Below the pieces are notes generated by a model that was not told the DNA's origin, did not search any database, and saw only the letters and a program-made list of their open reading frames with translations. The translations under genes were made by a program, and so were the position numbers. From JBBQVS01 sp963792705 (GTDB taxonomy: Bacteria; Chloroflexota; Ktedonobacteria; Ktedonobacterales; Ktedonobacteraceae), in the NCBI GenBank assembly GCA_963792705.1, contig CAWBXD010000014.1, positions 372,001 through 436,000 on the forward strand: 64,000 nt of DNA. The letters run 5' to 3'. Below are positions 1-8,289 of the stretch, in pieces. Position 1 is the first letter of the stretch, and each line of letters begins with the position of its first letter.

Positions 1-117
1 CTTTTAGAGGCTAGTTGAACCTAGGCATACGTTCATTTTGTCCATTCTCGACTATCTCTTTCAATCATTTTATATCATGTCTGCTATCACTTTTACTAAC
101 AGTTTTAGCAAGGCGAA

Positions 118-162
118 AGATACCTTAGCCAATATGTTGTATTACATACGTCTAAGGTATCT
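118..162 (-). terminator. Hairpin downstream of the DUF2171 gene
   Basis: An 11-bp perfect inverted repeat (arms 118-128 and 152-162) with a 23-nt loop lies about 50 nt past the stop codon of the minus-strand DUF2171 gene. On the minus strand it is followed by only a short T-rich stretch, so it is a plausible but weak intrinsic terminator. The remainder of 1-212 shows no gene. Confidence 0.45.
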
Positions 163-212
163 ATTATGAGACATCTCAATATACGTACCTCACGAGAGGT
201 GGAATGTTGAGC

Positions 213-710
213 TTACATCCCTCCTGGTGACACCTCGCCCGACGTGGAGCCTTCTGCGTTGGGATCAATCGTAGTCTCACCTTTGCGGAAAGAGTCTGGA
301 ATTTGCTCAACCACGCTGACACCTTCGGTGACAGTCTCTGGTGCTTGCACGATCACGCTAACACCTTCGGTAATTGTGTGCGGTGTTTGCTCAATCACAT
401 CAGTGCCTTGTGAGATCAGCCCATCTGCATTGGACTCTGTTATCGCAGAAGGAGCCATGTAGCGTTCATGTTGAAGTTCATCTTTGGAGACTCCCAAATA
501 TACCGCGTTGGCATCGCTACGTTGCACACTACTGAGAGGAATCTGGATATCCCGGTGCAAGTATGCACCCTTGTTCAAGAGAAGCGTATTTCCTGCCAAG
601 TCGTGCTTGCTCACAGTTCCCACCTGTTCGCCATTCACGTCGTACACCGATGTACCCTCACTGAATTGCTGGCCCATGCTATTTGGTGATAGTGGTTGTT
701 GATCGCTCAT
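213..710 (-). CDS. DUF2171-domain protein with tandem C-terminal 14-residue repeats
   Basis: This 165-residue protein has an N-terminal PRC-barrel-like DUF2171 domain (about residues 18-85) recognised from the pattern VYDVNGEQVGTV, then IPLSSV and VYLGVSKDEL. Proteins of this family are usually small, cytoplasmic and of unknown function, often linked to stress. Residues 102-157 consist of three to four degenerate 14-residue repeats of the form GVSVIVQAPETVTE, so the DNA at about 240-410 is internally repetitive. There is no signal peptide and no membrane segment. The ATG is preceded by AAGGAA at a normal distance, which supports the start. The gene is monocistronic, with a hairpin downstream. 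The family call is by motif; the function is unknown. Confidence 0.75.
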   Translation of the reverse strand: MSDQQPLSPNSMGQQFSEGTSVYDVNGEQVGTVSKHDLAGNTLLLNKGAYLHRDIQIPLSSVQRSDANAVYLGVSKDELQHERYMAPSAITESNADGLISQGTDVIEQTPHTITEGVSVIVQAPETVTEGVSVVEQIPDSFRKGETTIDPNAEGSTSGEVSPGGM

Positions 711-1018
711 CAGGTTTTCCTTTCTATGGCTATCGGGGATTACGATGTCAGAGAAGCAGCGATATGGAAGTAAACCTATTTTCCCGACTTTGACTCACCT
801 TCGATGAACTAGGAGCAGGTATAGAAACATAGCTATATGTTAGCCCACGTTGGTAGGTGCTTTTCATTTCGGATGCTCCATCTTTTCGCTGGCTTCACTA
901 AAAGTTAGCCAGAACTGAATGCATGGGTCCAGTATACGAGGCTCCTTGTACTGCTGTCAATTCTGCTGTTAAGAGCTATTAGGTGGGAGAGTGAGAAGAA
1001 TGTAGTGCATTCAATAAG
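711..1018. other. Non-coding gap
   Basis: No convincing gene lies here. It must hold the promoter of the DUF2171 gene on the minus strand, but no clear -35/-10 pair could be picked. Nothing else is recognised. Confidence 0.5.
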
Positions 1019-1061
1019 AAAGACGAGCAAACAACCTGCGATAGGTTGTTTGCTCGTCTTT
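1019..1061 (-). terminator. Terminator of the MarR/ABC exporter operon
   Basis: A perfect 19-bp stem (arms 1019-1037 and 1043-1061) with a 5-nt loop is followed on the minus strand by TTCTTATT. It lies 22 nt past the stop of the last ABC gene, which fits an intrinsic terminator for the three-gene operon. Confidence 0.85.
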
Positions 1062-1083
1062 CCAAGGAGCCTTCTAGTAGTTT

Positions 1084-2991
1084 CTATACAGCTTCCTTTT
1101 GGAGAGTTCTCCCCGTGAACTGGCTGTTATATAGGTCGGCATAGAAACCATCCTTCGCAAGAAGTTCCTCATGCGTTCCCTTTTCTACAATGCTACCATG
1201 ATTCATGACAAGAATTAAGTCTGCCTCTCGAATGGTTGAGAGTCTATGGGCGATCACAAAACTTGTTCTGCCCGTCATCAGACCACCCATCGCCTTTTGG
1301 ATAAGGACCTCGGTTCTTGTATCGACGCTACTAGTAGCTTCGTCAAGAATAAGAATTGATGGGTCTGCCAAGAACGCACGCGCAATCGTCAGCAACTGCT
1401 TTTGACCCTGCGAGAGATTAGTTGCTTCTTGATTCAACACGGTGTTATAACTGTCAGGCAACGTTCTGATAAAGTGATCTGCCTGTGCTGCTTTAGCCGC
1501 CTGGATGATCTCTTCCTCTGTAGCCCCCTCACGTCCATATGCGATATTATCTCGTATTGTTCCATTGAAGAGCCAAGTGTCTTGCAGCACCATACCAAAC
1601 ATTCGACGTAGATTCCCACGTTTGAGCTGTGTAATATCCACACCATCAACGGTTATCTTCCCACCATTGACATCGTAGAAACGCATCAGCAGGTTAACCA
1701 GCGTTGTTTTACCTGCACCGGTTGGACCAACAATTGCGATAGTCTGACCTGGCTTGACATCAATATTCATATCCTCCATCAGAGGAGCATCTGCTTTATA
1801 GCCGAACTTGACATGCTCGAACTGTACCGCCCCCTGTGGATGCGTAATGACTTTCGCTGAAACCTCTTCTGGAACTTCTTCAGGCTCATCAAGGAGTTCA
1901 AAAACGCGCTCAGCCGAGGCAATCGTGGATTGAATGATGTTCGTGATACTAGCGAGCTGAGTGATTGGCATCGTAAACTGACGTGCATACTGAAGAAAAG
2001 CTTGCACATCTCCAATCGTAATTCCTCGTTGCGTGACCATAATGCCACCGATGACCGCAATAAAGACATAGCCAAGGTTGCCAATAGAGTTCATAAGCGG
2101 CATAATCATGCCAGAGACGAACTGCGCTCGCCATCCTGAGTCGTAGAGTTTTTCGTTTAACTCCTCGAATTCGGCAATGGACTGACCCTCGTGTCCAAAC
2201 GCTTTGACAATTCGATGCCCTGTATACATTTCTTCAACATGACCATTGAGCACACCAAGTGCCTTTTGCTGCCCTTTAAAGTAGGCTTGCGAACGTTTCG
2301 CAATCCCAGTAGTGACTAATATGCTTAGTGGAAGCGTAATCACAACCACCAACGACAGGATTGGGCTAATGGTCAACATCAAAACGATAACACCTACAAG
2401 CGTAACTACCGATGTAATCAACTGTGTCAGGCTTTGCTGCAACGTATTGCTGATGTTATCCATGTCGTTGACGGCACGACTAAGAATCTCGCCATGTGTG
2501 CGCTCATCAAAGAATTTCAGGGGCAACCGCGTAATCTTCGCTTCCACCTGTTGACGCAGTGTATACACCGTTCTTTGTGCCACGCCAGCCATAATATACT
2601 GCTGGATATATTGGAACAACGAGCTAATAATGTATAAAACGGCCAGGAAGAGCAGGATATTGCGGATGTATGTAAAATCAACACCAGCCCCTGGTACTCC
2701 TCGAAGCTTCTGTACCAAGCCATCAAACAGCTTAGTAGTCGCCAAGCCCAGGATTTTTGGACCCACGATGTTAAAAACGGTACCAATCACTGCTGCGACA
2801 AACACGGCTAGCAAGCGGTATTTCTGAGGCACAAAGTAGCCAAGCAGTCTCTTGAGAGTTCCGCTAAAATCCTTCGCTTTTTGCACCGGCATGCCCATGC
2901 CAGCCGCAGGACCACCACCCATTGGACCTCTACCCATCATGCCAGGGCTATTTTGCGCGGCTGGCTTTGGTGTACTTCTCTCTTCGCTCAT
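1084..2991 (-). CDS. ABC exporter, half-transporter with canonical Walker B (heterodimer subunit)
   Basis: This 635-residue half-transporter has a Gly/Met/Pro-rich N-terminal extension (1-40), a six-helix type IV exporter membrane domain (about 55-340) and a nucleotide-binding domain. Walker A GPTGAGKTT is near residue 422, the signature is the altered LSQGQ near 520, Walker B ILILDEATSS keeps the catalytic Glu, and the H-loop is IAHRLST. It overlaps the upstream ABC gene by 4 bp (ATGA), so the two are translationally coupled and probably form a heterodimer of the LmrCD/BmrCD/TM287-288 type. The substrate is unknown: the MarR regulator in the operon suggests drugs or toxic metabolites, while lipid export is an alternative. 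Confidence 0.9.
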   Translation of the reverse strand: MSEERSTPKPAAQNSPGMMGRGPMGGGPAAGMGMPVQKAKDFSGTLKRLLGYFVPQKYRLLAVFVAAVIGTVFNIVGPKILGLATTKLFDGLVQKLRGVPGAGVDFTYIRNILLFLAVLYIISSLFQYIQQYIMAGVAQRTVYTLRQQVEAKITRLPLKFFDERTHGEILSRAVNDMDNISNTLQQSLTQLITSVVTLVGVIVLMLTISPILSLVVVITLPLSILVTTGIAKRSQAYFKGQQKALGVLNGHVEEMYTGHRIVKAFGHEGQSIAEFEELNEKLYDSGWRAQFVSGMIMPLMNSIGNLGYVFIAVIGGIMVTQRGITIGDVQAFLQYARQFTMPITQLASITNIIQSTIASAERVFELLDEPEEVPEEVSAKVITHPQGAVQFEHVKFGYKADAPLMEDMNIDVKPGQTIAIVGPTGAGKTTLVNLLMRFYDVNGGKITVDGVDITQLKRGNLRRMFGMVLQDTWLFNGTIRDNIAYGREGATEEEIIQAAKAAQADHFIRTLPDSYNTVLNQEATNLSQGQKQLLTIARAFLADPSILILDEATSSVDTRTEVLIQKAMGGLMTGRTSFVIAHRLSTIREADLILVMNHGSIVEKGTHEELLAKDGFYADLYNSQFTGRTLQKEAV

Positions 2992-4715
2992 GCTGCTTCC
3001 TCCAATGAAAGCTGTGAGGAGACAATTTCGCGGTAGACTTCGGAAGTTTCCATCAACATCCGATGCTTACCAATGCCAGCAATGCGCCCCTCATCCAAAA
3101 CAATAATTTGGTCTGCATCCATAACCGTGCTCACTCTTTGTGCTACGATAAAGACGGTCGCATCAAGCGTTTCACCTTTAAGTGCGGATCGTAGCCGTAA
3201 ATCAGTTTTAAAATCGAGTGCCGAGAAGCTATCATCAAACACATAGATTTCTGGCTTTCTCACTAGCGCACGTGCAATGGATAAACGTTGCTTCTGTCCA
3301 CCAGAAAGATTTATACCACCCTGAGAAAGTTCGGAGTCGAAGCCATTTCGCATGTCCGTGATAAATTCGGTAGCCTGCGCGATTTCAGCCGCATGCGTCA
3401 CCTCTTCATCGGTAGCGTCCTCTTTACCATAGCGAATATTTCCCGCTATCGTTCCTGTAAAAAGTACTGCCTTTTGTGGCACAAAACCAATCTTTGCCCG
3501 TAAATGTTCCTGTGTCATATCGCGTACATCTACACCATCAATCAGAATATAGCCGCTATCGACATCATAAAATCGTGGTATCAGGCTCATCATACTAGAT
3601 TTGCCCGACCCGGTACCGCCAATGATTGCTGTGACCTCGCCAGGAACGGCACGAAATGAGATGTTCGAGAGAGCTGGCTCTTCTGCCCCAGGATAGCTGA
3701 AAGTTACATTCTGGAACTCAACATAGCCGCGCTTTGCGTCGGCATCTTTCGCCTCCGTCGTGTCTTGAATTTCAGGTACCATGTCCAGGACCTCGTTAAT
3801 TCTGACCGCAGACGCCTGTGCTCGTGGAAGCATAATAAACATCATCGAAAGCATAAGAAAGGCAAACAGAATTTGCATAGAGTATTGCAGAAATGCGATC
3901 AGCGCACCAACCTGCATATCTCCGTTGTTGATGCGGATACTGCCAAACCAGAGAATAGCCACGGTTGAGATGTTCAACACAAGCATCATAATCGGCATTA
4001 GAATCGCAACGATACGATTGACCTTAATAGCAGTATCGGTCAAATCGAGATTTGCCTCGTTGAACCGTTTTTTCTCATGCCCCATACGATCAAATGCTCG
4101 AATGACACGTACACCAGTAAGCCCTTCATCTAAAACCAGATTAAGCGTGTCAATCTTTTTCTGCATAATCTGGAAGAGTGGAATAGCCTGACTCATGATG
4201 ATGATAATCGTAATAAGAAGAATTGGAATAACGGCGACCAGCACCCATGAGAGGGTGGCATCTTGAGAGACCGCAAGAATAATTCCACCGATAGCCATGA
4301 GAGGCGCACTAATCATCATGTTCAACATAAGAATCAGGACTTGCTGCACCTGGTTGGTATCGTTTGTTGTACGCGTAATGAGAGAAGCAGTACCAACTTT
4401 ATCAAACTCATGCAACGAAAAGTTTTCAACATGCGTGAAAAGCTTGGTACGAATGAGTCTCCCAAAGCCGACAGCTATTTTGGCAGAGTAAAAACTTGCC
4501 ACGATAGCACAGATGGTACCGATGATGGTCACAATCAACATCAACCCACCAATGCGGAGAATATATCCGGTGTCGCCCTTCACAATACCCGTGTCCACAA
4601 TATCTGCCATCAATGTAGGCAAATAGAGGTTTGCAAGAGATTGCAAAAAGACGAGCACAAAAACAAATGCTATAGGAACGCGGTATGGTTTTAAAAATCG
4701 AAACAGTCGTATCAT
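2988..4715 (-). CDS. ABC exporter, half-transporter with degenerate ATP site (heterodimer subunit)
   Basis: This 575-residue half-transporter has six membrane helices in the first 310 residues and a nucleotide-binding domain with Walker A GGTGSGKSS (about 364) and a canonical LSGGQ. Walker B reads IYVFDDSFSALD, so Asp replaces the catalytic Glu, and the H-loop reads VAQRVST, so Gln replaces His. Those two substitutions mark the non-hydrolysing site of heterodimeric exporters and pair with the altered LSQGQ of the partner. ATGA overlaps at both ends (with marR upstream and the partner downstream) show tight coupling. It acts in the cytoplasmic membrane as a drug or lipid exporter; the substrate cannot be read from sequence. 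Confidence 0.9.
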   Translation of the reverse strand: MIRLFRFLKPYRVPIAFVFVLVFLQSLANLYLPTLMADIVDTGIVKGDTGYILRIGGLMLIVTIIGTICAIVASFYSAKIAVGFGRLIRTKLFTHVENFSLHEFDKVGTASLITRTTNDTNQVQQVLILMLNMMISAPLMAIGGIILAVSQDATLSWVLVAVIPILLITIIIIMSQAIPLFQIMQKKIDTLNLVLDEGLTGVRVIRAFDRMGHEKKRFNEANLDLTDTAIKVNRIVAILMPIMMLVLNISTVAILWFGSIRINNGDMQVGALIAFLQYSMQILFAFLMLSMMFIMLPRAQASAVRINEVLDMVPEIQDTTEAKDADAKRGYVEFQNVTFSYPGAEEPALSNISFRAVPGEVTAIIGGTGSGKSSMMSLIPRFYDVDSGYILIDGVDVRDMTQEHLRAKIGFVPQKAVLFTGTIAGNIRYGKEDATDEEVTHAAEIAQATEFITDMRNGFDSELSQGGINLSGGQKQRLSIARALVRKPEIYVFDDSFSALDFKTDLRLRSALKGETLDATVFIVAQRVSTVMDADQIIVLDEGRIAGIGKHRMLMETSEVYREIVSSQLSLEEAA

Positions 4716-5182
4716 AATTCCTCATCTCCATTCAAACGTGATTGCTCATTATAGTAATGAGTTGTCTTAGACAAAAGCTCAGCTAGTTGGTTGCTTTGTT
4801 CCACACCCAGATACGCAATCAATCCGTTAATGGAGGCTGCAAAAGCTTCTGCCGCTCGCTGCGTGACGATTTCGCCTTTTTCAGTGAGCTTAATACCAAC
4901 TGCACGTCGGTCGATTGGGTCGATGTTGCGTTCAATAAAGCCATTCGCTTCAAGTCCCTTAATCAACTGAGTAACGGTTGGAGGAGTTACATGAAGTAGT
5001 TTGCTAATCTCTGACACCTTTATGTCAGAAGCATCAGACTTCACGCCTTTTTTTATACAAAACAGTACGCGTATCTCGCTAGGCTTACATCCTGCGATTG
5101 AGCGTTGATGCCAGTCGGCTTTATGAAACTGCATAAAAGACGTTACCAACTTCTGTGCAGTTGGGTTTGTATGAATGTCCAT
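4712..5182 (-). CDS. MarR-family transcriptional regulator
   Basis: This 156-residue protein carries a winged helix-turn-helix with the typical MarR sequence ISKLLHVTPPTVTQLIKGLE followed by the wing region GFIERNIDPIDRRAVGIKLT. It is the first gene of a coupled operon with a heterodimeric ABC exporter, a common arrangement in which the MarR protein represses exporter expression until a ligand binds. An inverted repeat at 5213-5250 just upstream is a candidate autoregulatory operator. The length is normal for the family. The ligand is unknown. Confidence 0.9.
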   Translation of the reverse strand: MDIHTNPTAQKLVTSFMQFHKADWHQRSIAGCKPSEIRVLFCIKKGVKSDASDIKVSEISKLLHVTPPTVTQLIKGLEANGFIERNIDPIDRRAVGIKLTEKGEIVTQRAAEAFAASINGLIAYLGVEQSNQLAELLSKTTHYYNEQSRLNGDEEL

Positions 5183-5212
5183 GTGTCACCTCAGCCAATA
5201 AACAAAGTTGTA

Positions 5213-5250
5213 AATTAGTTAGGTATATAATTTATTAGCCAACCTAATTA
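5213..5250. promoter_or_regulatory. Candidate MarR operator
   Basis: The arms TTAGTTAGGT (5215-5224) and ACCTAATTA (5242-5250) form a near-perfect inverted repeat in an AT-rich stretch 30-70 nt upstream of the MarR start. Position and symmetry fit an autoregulatory site; binding is inferred, not shown. Confidence 0.5.
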
Positions 5251-5299
5251 TAAAGCTAAGGAAATAAACTGTCAAGTGCTATAGACATTCTTATTTCTT

Positions 5300-5342
5300 A
5301 ATACGATATATCGCTACCAGCAGTATAACGATATATCGTATT
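5300..5342. promoter_or_regulatory. Double palindrome, possible operator
   Basis: Perfect 14-nt arms (5300-5313 and 5329-5342) each contain the self-complementary decamer CGATATATCG, separated by 15 nt. Two copies of a palindromic word look more like binding sites for a dimeric regulator than a terminator. The site lies between the marR operon and the small reading frame at 5451. Confidence 0.5.
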
Positions 5343-5450
5343 GTTGTCAAGCCTAAATTTGCAGATACTTCCTCTACCTACTTCCGCTCTTAACGCAAAT
5401 CGTGTATACTCTCAAGAAATGTTGTGGTGTAGTGGGGAGGATGAAGCAAT

Positions 5451-5663
5451 ATGCAGGGAAGAACACGTCCATATCGTGTGCGCTTAATTGCATATGATGC
5501 TCTTCTTGTGCAGCATTGCTATTTAACCACTCACATACCAGGTCCCAGTCCTACTCCTCTTGCCCCATTAGTACCATCAGAACTTTTCACCTATCCTTCT
5601 CCATATATGCATCAACATCCTCGGTTACGCAAGATACGTCTCATGACGAATAAAGGAAAATAG
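5451..5663 (+). CDS. Possible small hypothetical protein
   Basis: A 70-codon frame starts with ATG after a good ribosome binding site (GGGGAGG at 5434-5440, 10 nt upstream). The predicted peptide is Pro/Tyr/His-rich, starts and ends basic (RTRPYRVR, RLRKIRL), and has no recognisable domain or membrane segment. No homology is recognised, so it could be a chance frame; the ribosome binding site is its main support. From 5664 to 5837 there is no gene, only the leader of the next regulator and a weak 7-bp inverted repeat. Confidence 0.35.
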   Translation: MQGRTRPYRVRLIAYDALLVQHCYLTTHIPGPSPTPLAPLVPSELFTYPSPYMHQHPRLRKIRLMTNKGK

Positions 5664-5837
5664 CCGATGGAGAAGCTATTCAATTGTAGCATGACATAAT
5701 ACTACAATCGACGCATAGAAAATTATCGCTGTTCGCTTCTTGCATACGAGAGTATATGTGTAGTATATACATAATTATGGTTAGCGTAACCGTTAACCTC
5801 ATTTTTAGGGGTAGTAGATGTAGAAAGGGATATATCA

Positions 5838-6635
5838 ATGGTACGTATTATGATTGTTGATGACCATGCGCTTATGCGACGGGTGGTACGCGAAGTTATC
5901 GAAAAAGAGAATGATTTAGAGGTTGTCGCAGAAGCATGTAACGGATTAGAGGCACAGGAACAAGCGGCACATGTCAAGCCAGAAGTTGTTTTAATGGATT
6001 TGGACATGCCTGAATGCGATGGCTTTGAGGGGACAGAGCGTGTCCTGGCAAGTTCTCCAGACTCCAATGTAGTTATCTTCACCGCTTCACATCAAGAACG
6101 CCATCTGTTTCAGGCATTACGAAGGGGAGCAATAGGCTATATCACCAAAGATATTGAGCCTGATGCACTTGTACATGTCATTCGTTGTGCGGCACGAAAC
6201 GAACTTTGTCTTCCCGGCTCTTTCGCCAGTCAGGTTATCGCGCACCTACGCACTCTAGGCAAAGAACATGAATCACGTTTATGGGACGAACTTGTAGGAC
6301 CAGAAGTACAAAGTGAGGAAGATGCTAGAGAAGCACATCCCGCGAGTTTTGTTGCATATAATATTCCACGAAGACCATCAATGCGTCGGGGAAATGCCTT
6401 ACCCACTATGGCTCTACAAGCGGAGCAACCAACATCAACATCCACAACTACTCGACCACTTACCGACCGTGAACAGGAAATTCTTCACCTGATGCGTAAA
6501 GGTCAGAAAAACCGCGAGATTGCAGCCACCTTATGTATCGCTGAATCAACAGTTCACAAGCATGTACAGAACATTTTTGAGAAACTGCACGCTCGTAACC
6601 GCACCGAGGCAATCTACCTCACAAGCGCGAAATAA
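5838..6635 (+). CDS. NarL/FixJ-type response regulator, orphan
   Basis: This 265-residue regulator has a receiver domain (1-120) with all phosphorylation residues: acidic pair D8-D9, phospho-acceptor D54 in VLMDLDMP, T82 and K104. A variable linker of about 80 residues leads to a LuxR-type HTH (about 200-262) with LTDREQEILHLM and NREIAATLCIAESTVHKHVQNI. It binds DNA as a phosphorylated dimer in the standard model. No histidine kinase is encoded nearby, so its partner is elsewhere. GAAAGGGA upstream supports the ATG. The last four codons, including the stop, form the left foot of a 32-bp perfect hairpin. Confidence 0.92.
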   Translation: MVRIMIVDDHALMRRVVREVIEKENDLEVVAEACNGLEAQEQAAHVKPEVVLMDLDMPECDGFEGTERVLASSPDSNVVIFTASHQERHLFQALRRGAIGYITKDIEPDALVHVIRCAARNELCLPGSFASQVIAHLRTLGKEHESRLWDELVGPEVQSEEDAREAHPASFVAYNIPRRPSMRRGNALPTMALQAEQPTSTSTTTRPLTDREQEILHLMRKGQKNREIAATLCIAESTVHKHVQNIFEKLHARNRTEAIYLTSAK

Positions 6636-6692
6636 TCATATATTGTAGGGGTTTAATAAATTAAACCCCTACAATATATGATTATTTCGCGC
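6625..6692 (+). terminator. 32-bp perfect hairpin overlapping the response-regulator stop codon
   Basis: Arms 6625-6656 and 6661-6692 pair perfectly over 32 bp with a TAAA loop. The left arm begins inside the coding region and includes the TAA stop (6633-6635). No T-run follows the right arm. The position fits transcription termination or 3'-end protection of the upstream mRNA. Confidence 0.7.
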
Positions 6693-6777
6693 TCAGTTAG
6701 GTGCAGCTTTTCCCCTCATTCTTGTGGTACAATAGTCTCTATTACAGAGAAACTAGATAGTGTAGTGGGTCAGTAGC

Positions 6778-7500
6778 GTGTCCGAGAAACAAAATCAGCA
6801 ACCACAACAAGTACAGACAAACCGACTGCCCGATACTGCGGGGGAAGATAAAGCAACATTTCTAGCACGAAATGATATCTTTTGCCAACTTGATATAGCC
6901 GAACTGCACGATATAGAACGCGTCACAACGCTCGTTACCTATGCGCCGGGGCGTATCCTCTATCGACCAGGTGAAAAAGGGACCACGCTCTTTTTGTTGA
7001 CTTCAGGGGTTGTTCACCTTTATCACCTTTCCACCGACGGACGGAAGCTCATTATTGCGGCCCCTAATACCGATACCAGTTTCGGTGAAGTTGCTCTCCT
7101 TGGCAACGGCATGCATAGCAGTTTCGCTGAAGTCATCAAAGAGGCTCGCATCGGTGTGATTAGCAAACATGATATCGAGCAACTCCTCGCACGCAAACCC
7201 TCCATTGCAACCGCTATCTTGAAAAGTGTTGGGCAACACTTCACACAAATGGAAACGCAACTCGTAAACACAACATTTAAGAGTGTCAATGCACGACTAG
7301 CTATGCTTCTGCTACAATTAGCACATAAGACACTTACGGTTGATGGCTTTAGTCACGAGGAATTAGCAGAACACCTAGGTGTCTACCGCGAAACGGTGAG
7401 TGTTGCGCTACGTGACCTTAAAGAGGCAGGTGTTATCGAACTAGGGCGTAAACATGTCACTATTTGTAATGAGCCATTGCTAAAAGAGATAGCAGGGTAA
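6778..7500 (+). CDS. Crp/Fnr-family transcriptional regulator
   Basis: This 240-residue protein has a cyclic-nucleotide-binding beta-roll (about 25-140, with GEKGTTLFLLTSG and FGEVALLG) and a C-terminal HTH_Crp winged helix (about 165-225, ELAEHLGVYRETVSVALRDL). The phosphate-binding cassette lacks the Arg that contacts cAMP in CRP (it reads MHSSF where CRP has ERS), so cAMP may not be the effector. There are no Fnr-type N-terminal cysteines. Translation starts at GTG. The ABC ATPase gene follows 40 bp later on the same strand and may be co-transcribed. Confidence 0.9.
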   Translation: MSEKQNQQPQQVQTNRLPDTAGEDKATFLARNDIFCQLDIAELHDIERVTTLVTYAPGRILYRPGEKGTTLFLLTSGVVHLYHLSTDGRKLIIAAPNTDTSFGEVALLGNGMHSSFAEVIKEARIGVISKHDIEQLLARKPSIATAILKSVGQHFTQMETQLVNTTFKSVNARLAMLLLQLAHKTLTVDGFSHEELAEHLGVYRETVSVALRDLKEAGVIELGRKHVTICNEPLLKEIAG

Positions 7501-7540
7501 CAAAAAATTCGTTTTGAAGCTGGGAAGCAGAACACTTTTT

Positions 7541-8233
7541 ATGTCAACAATACAAACACAAACAATGATTATCCAGGCCAAGAATGTCAAAAAAATCTAT
7601 CGTAATGGACACTTGCGTGTTGAGGCACTTGCAGGAATTAATATGGCAATTGCACCCGGAGAGATGGTAGCCATCATGGGTCAGAGTGGATGTGGCAAGA
7701 CAACATTGCTCAATTGTCTTTCTGGCCTGGATAGTATCGACGAGGGTGATGTATTCATTCGAGGCGACAACCTGCGCGACTTAAGCGATAACGAGCGGAC
7801 ATCTTATCGAGCAAAGCACATGGGCTTCGTCTTTCAGGACTTCAACTTACTTCCTGTGCTAACAGCAGTAGAGAACGTAGAACTGCCAATGCTTGTCTCC
7901 AAAGTTCCGAGCCGCAACGCACGTAAACGCGCCCTGGAAGTACTTGACCTTGTTGGGCTTTCAGAGCGTGCGGGACATAGACCCGCCGAGCTTTCGGGCG
8001 GTCAACGTCAACGCGTCACCATCGCCAGAGCCTTGACCAATAACCCTGCTATTGTATGGGCCGACGAGCCAACAGGCAACCTCGATAGCGAAACCGCATT
8101 AGAAATCATGGACTTACTCATCACGCTCAACAAAGAAAACGGGCAAACCTTTGTTATCGTAACTCACGCAATGGAAGTGGGAAGCAGAGCGGATAGGATT
8201 ATCACAATGCGCGACGGGTATATTGTAGAGTAA
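7541..8233 (+). CDS. ABC transporter ATP-binding protein, MacB/LolD type
   Basis: This 230-residue ATPase has Walker A GQSGCGKTT, signature LSGGQRQRV, Walker B IVWADEPTGNLD and the H-loop VTHAM. The ADEPTGNLD form is typical of the MacB/LolD/FtsE branch that energises FtsX-like permeases handling lipoproteins, peptides or antibiotics. No permease gene is adjacent; the next sequence is a decayed tnpB, so the partner is either encoded elsewhere or lost. ATG at 7541 is preferred over an in-frame TTG at 7514, although neither has a strong ribosome binding site. Confidence 0.85.
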   Translation: MSTIQTQTMIIQAKNVKKIYRNGHLRVEALAGINMAIAPGEMVAIMGQSGCGKTTLLNCLSGLDSIDEGDVFIRGDNLRDLSDNERTSYRAKHMGFVFQDFNLLPVLTAVENVELPMLVSKVPSRNARKRALEVLDLVGLSERAGHRPAELSGGQRQRVTIARALTNNPAIVWADEPTGNLDSETALEIMDLLITLNKENGQTFVIVTHAMEVGSRADRIITMRDGYIVE

Positions 8234-8289
8234 TGCGAAGATATGCCAATAATGGTATTAGGGGGATCGAGTAATAGCCATACGGAAAA

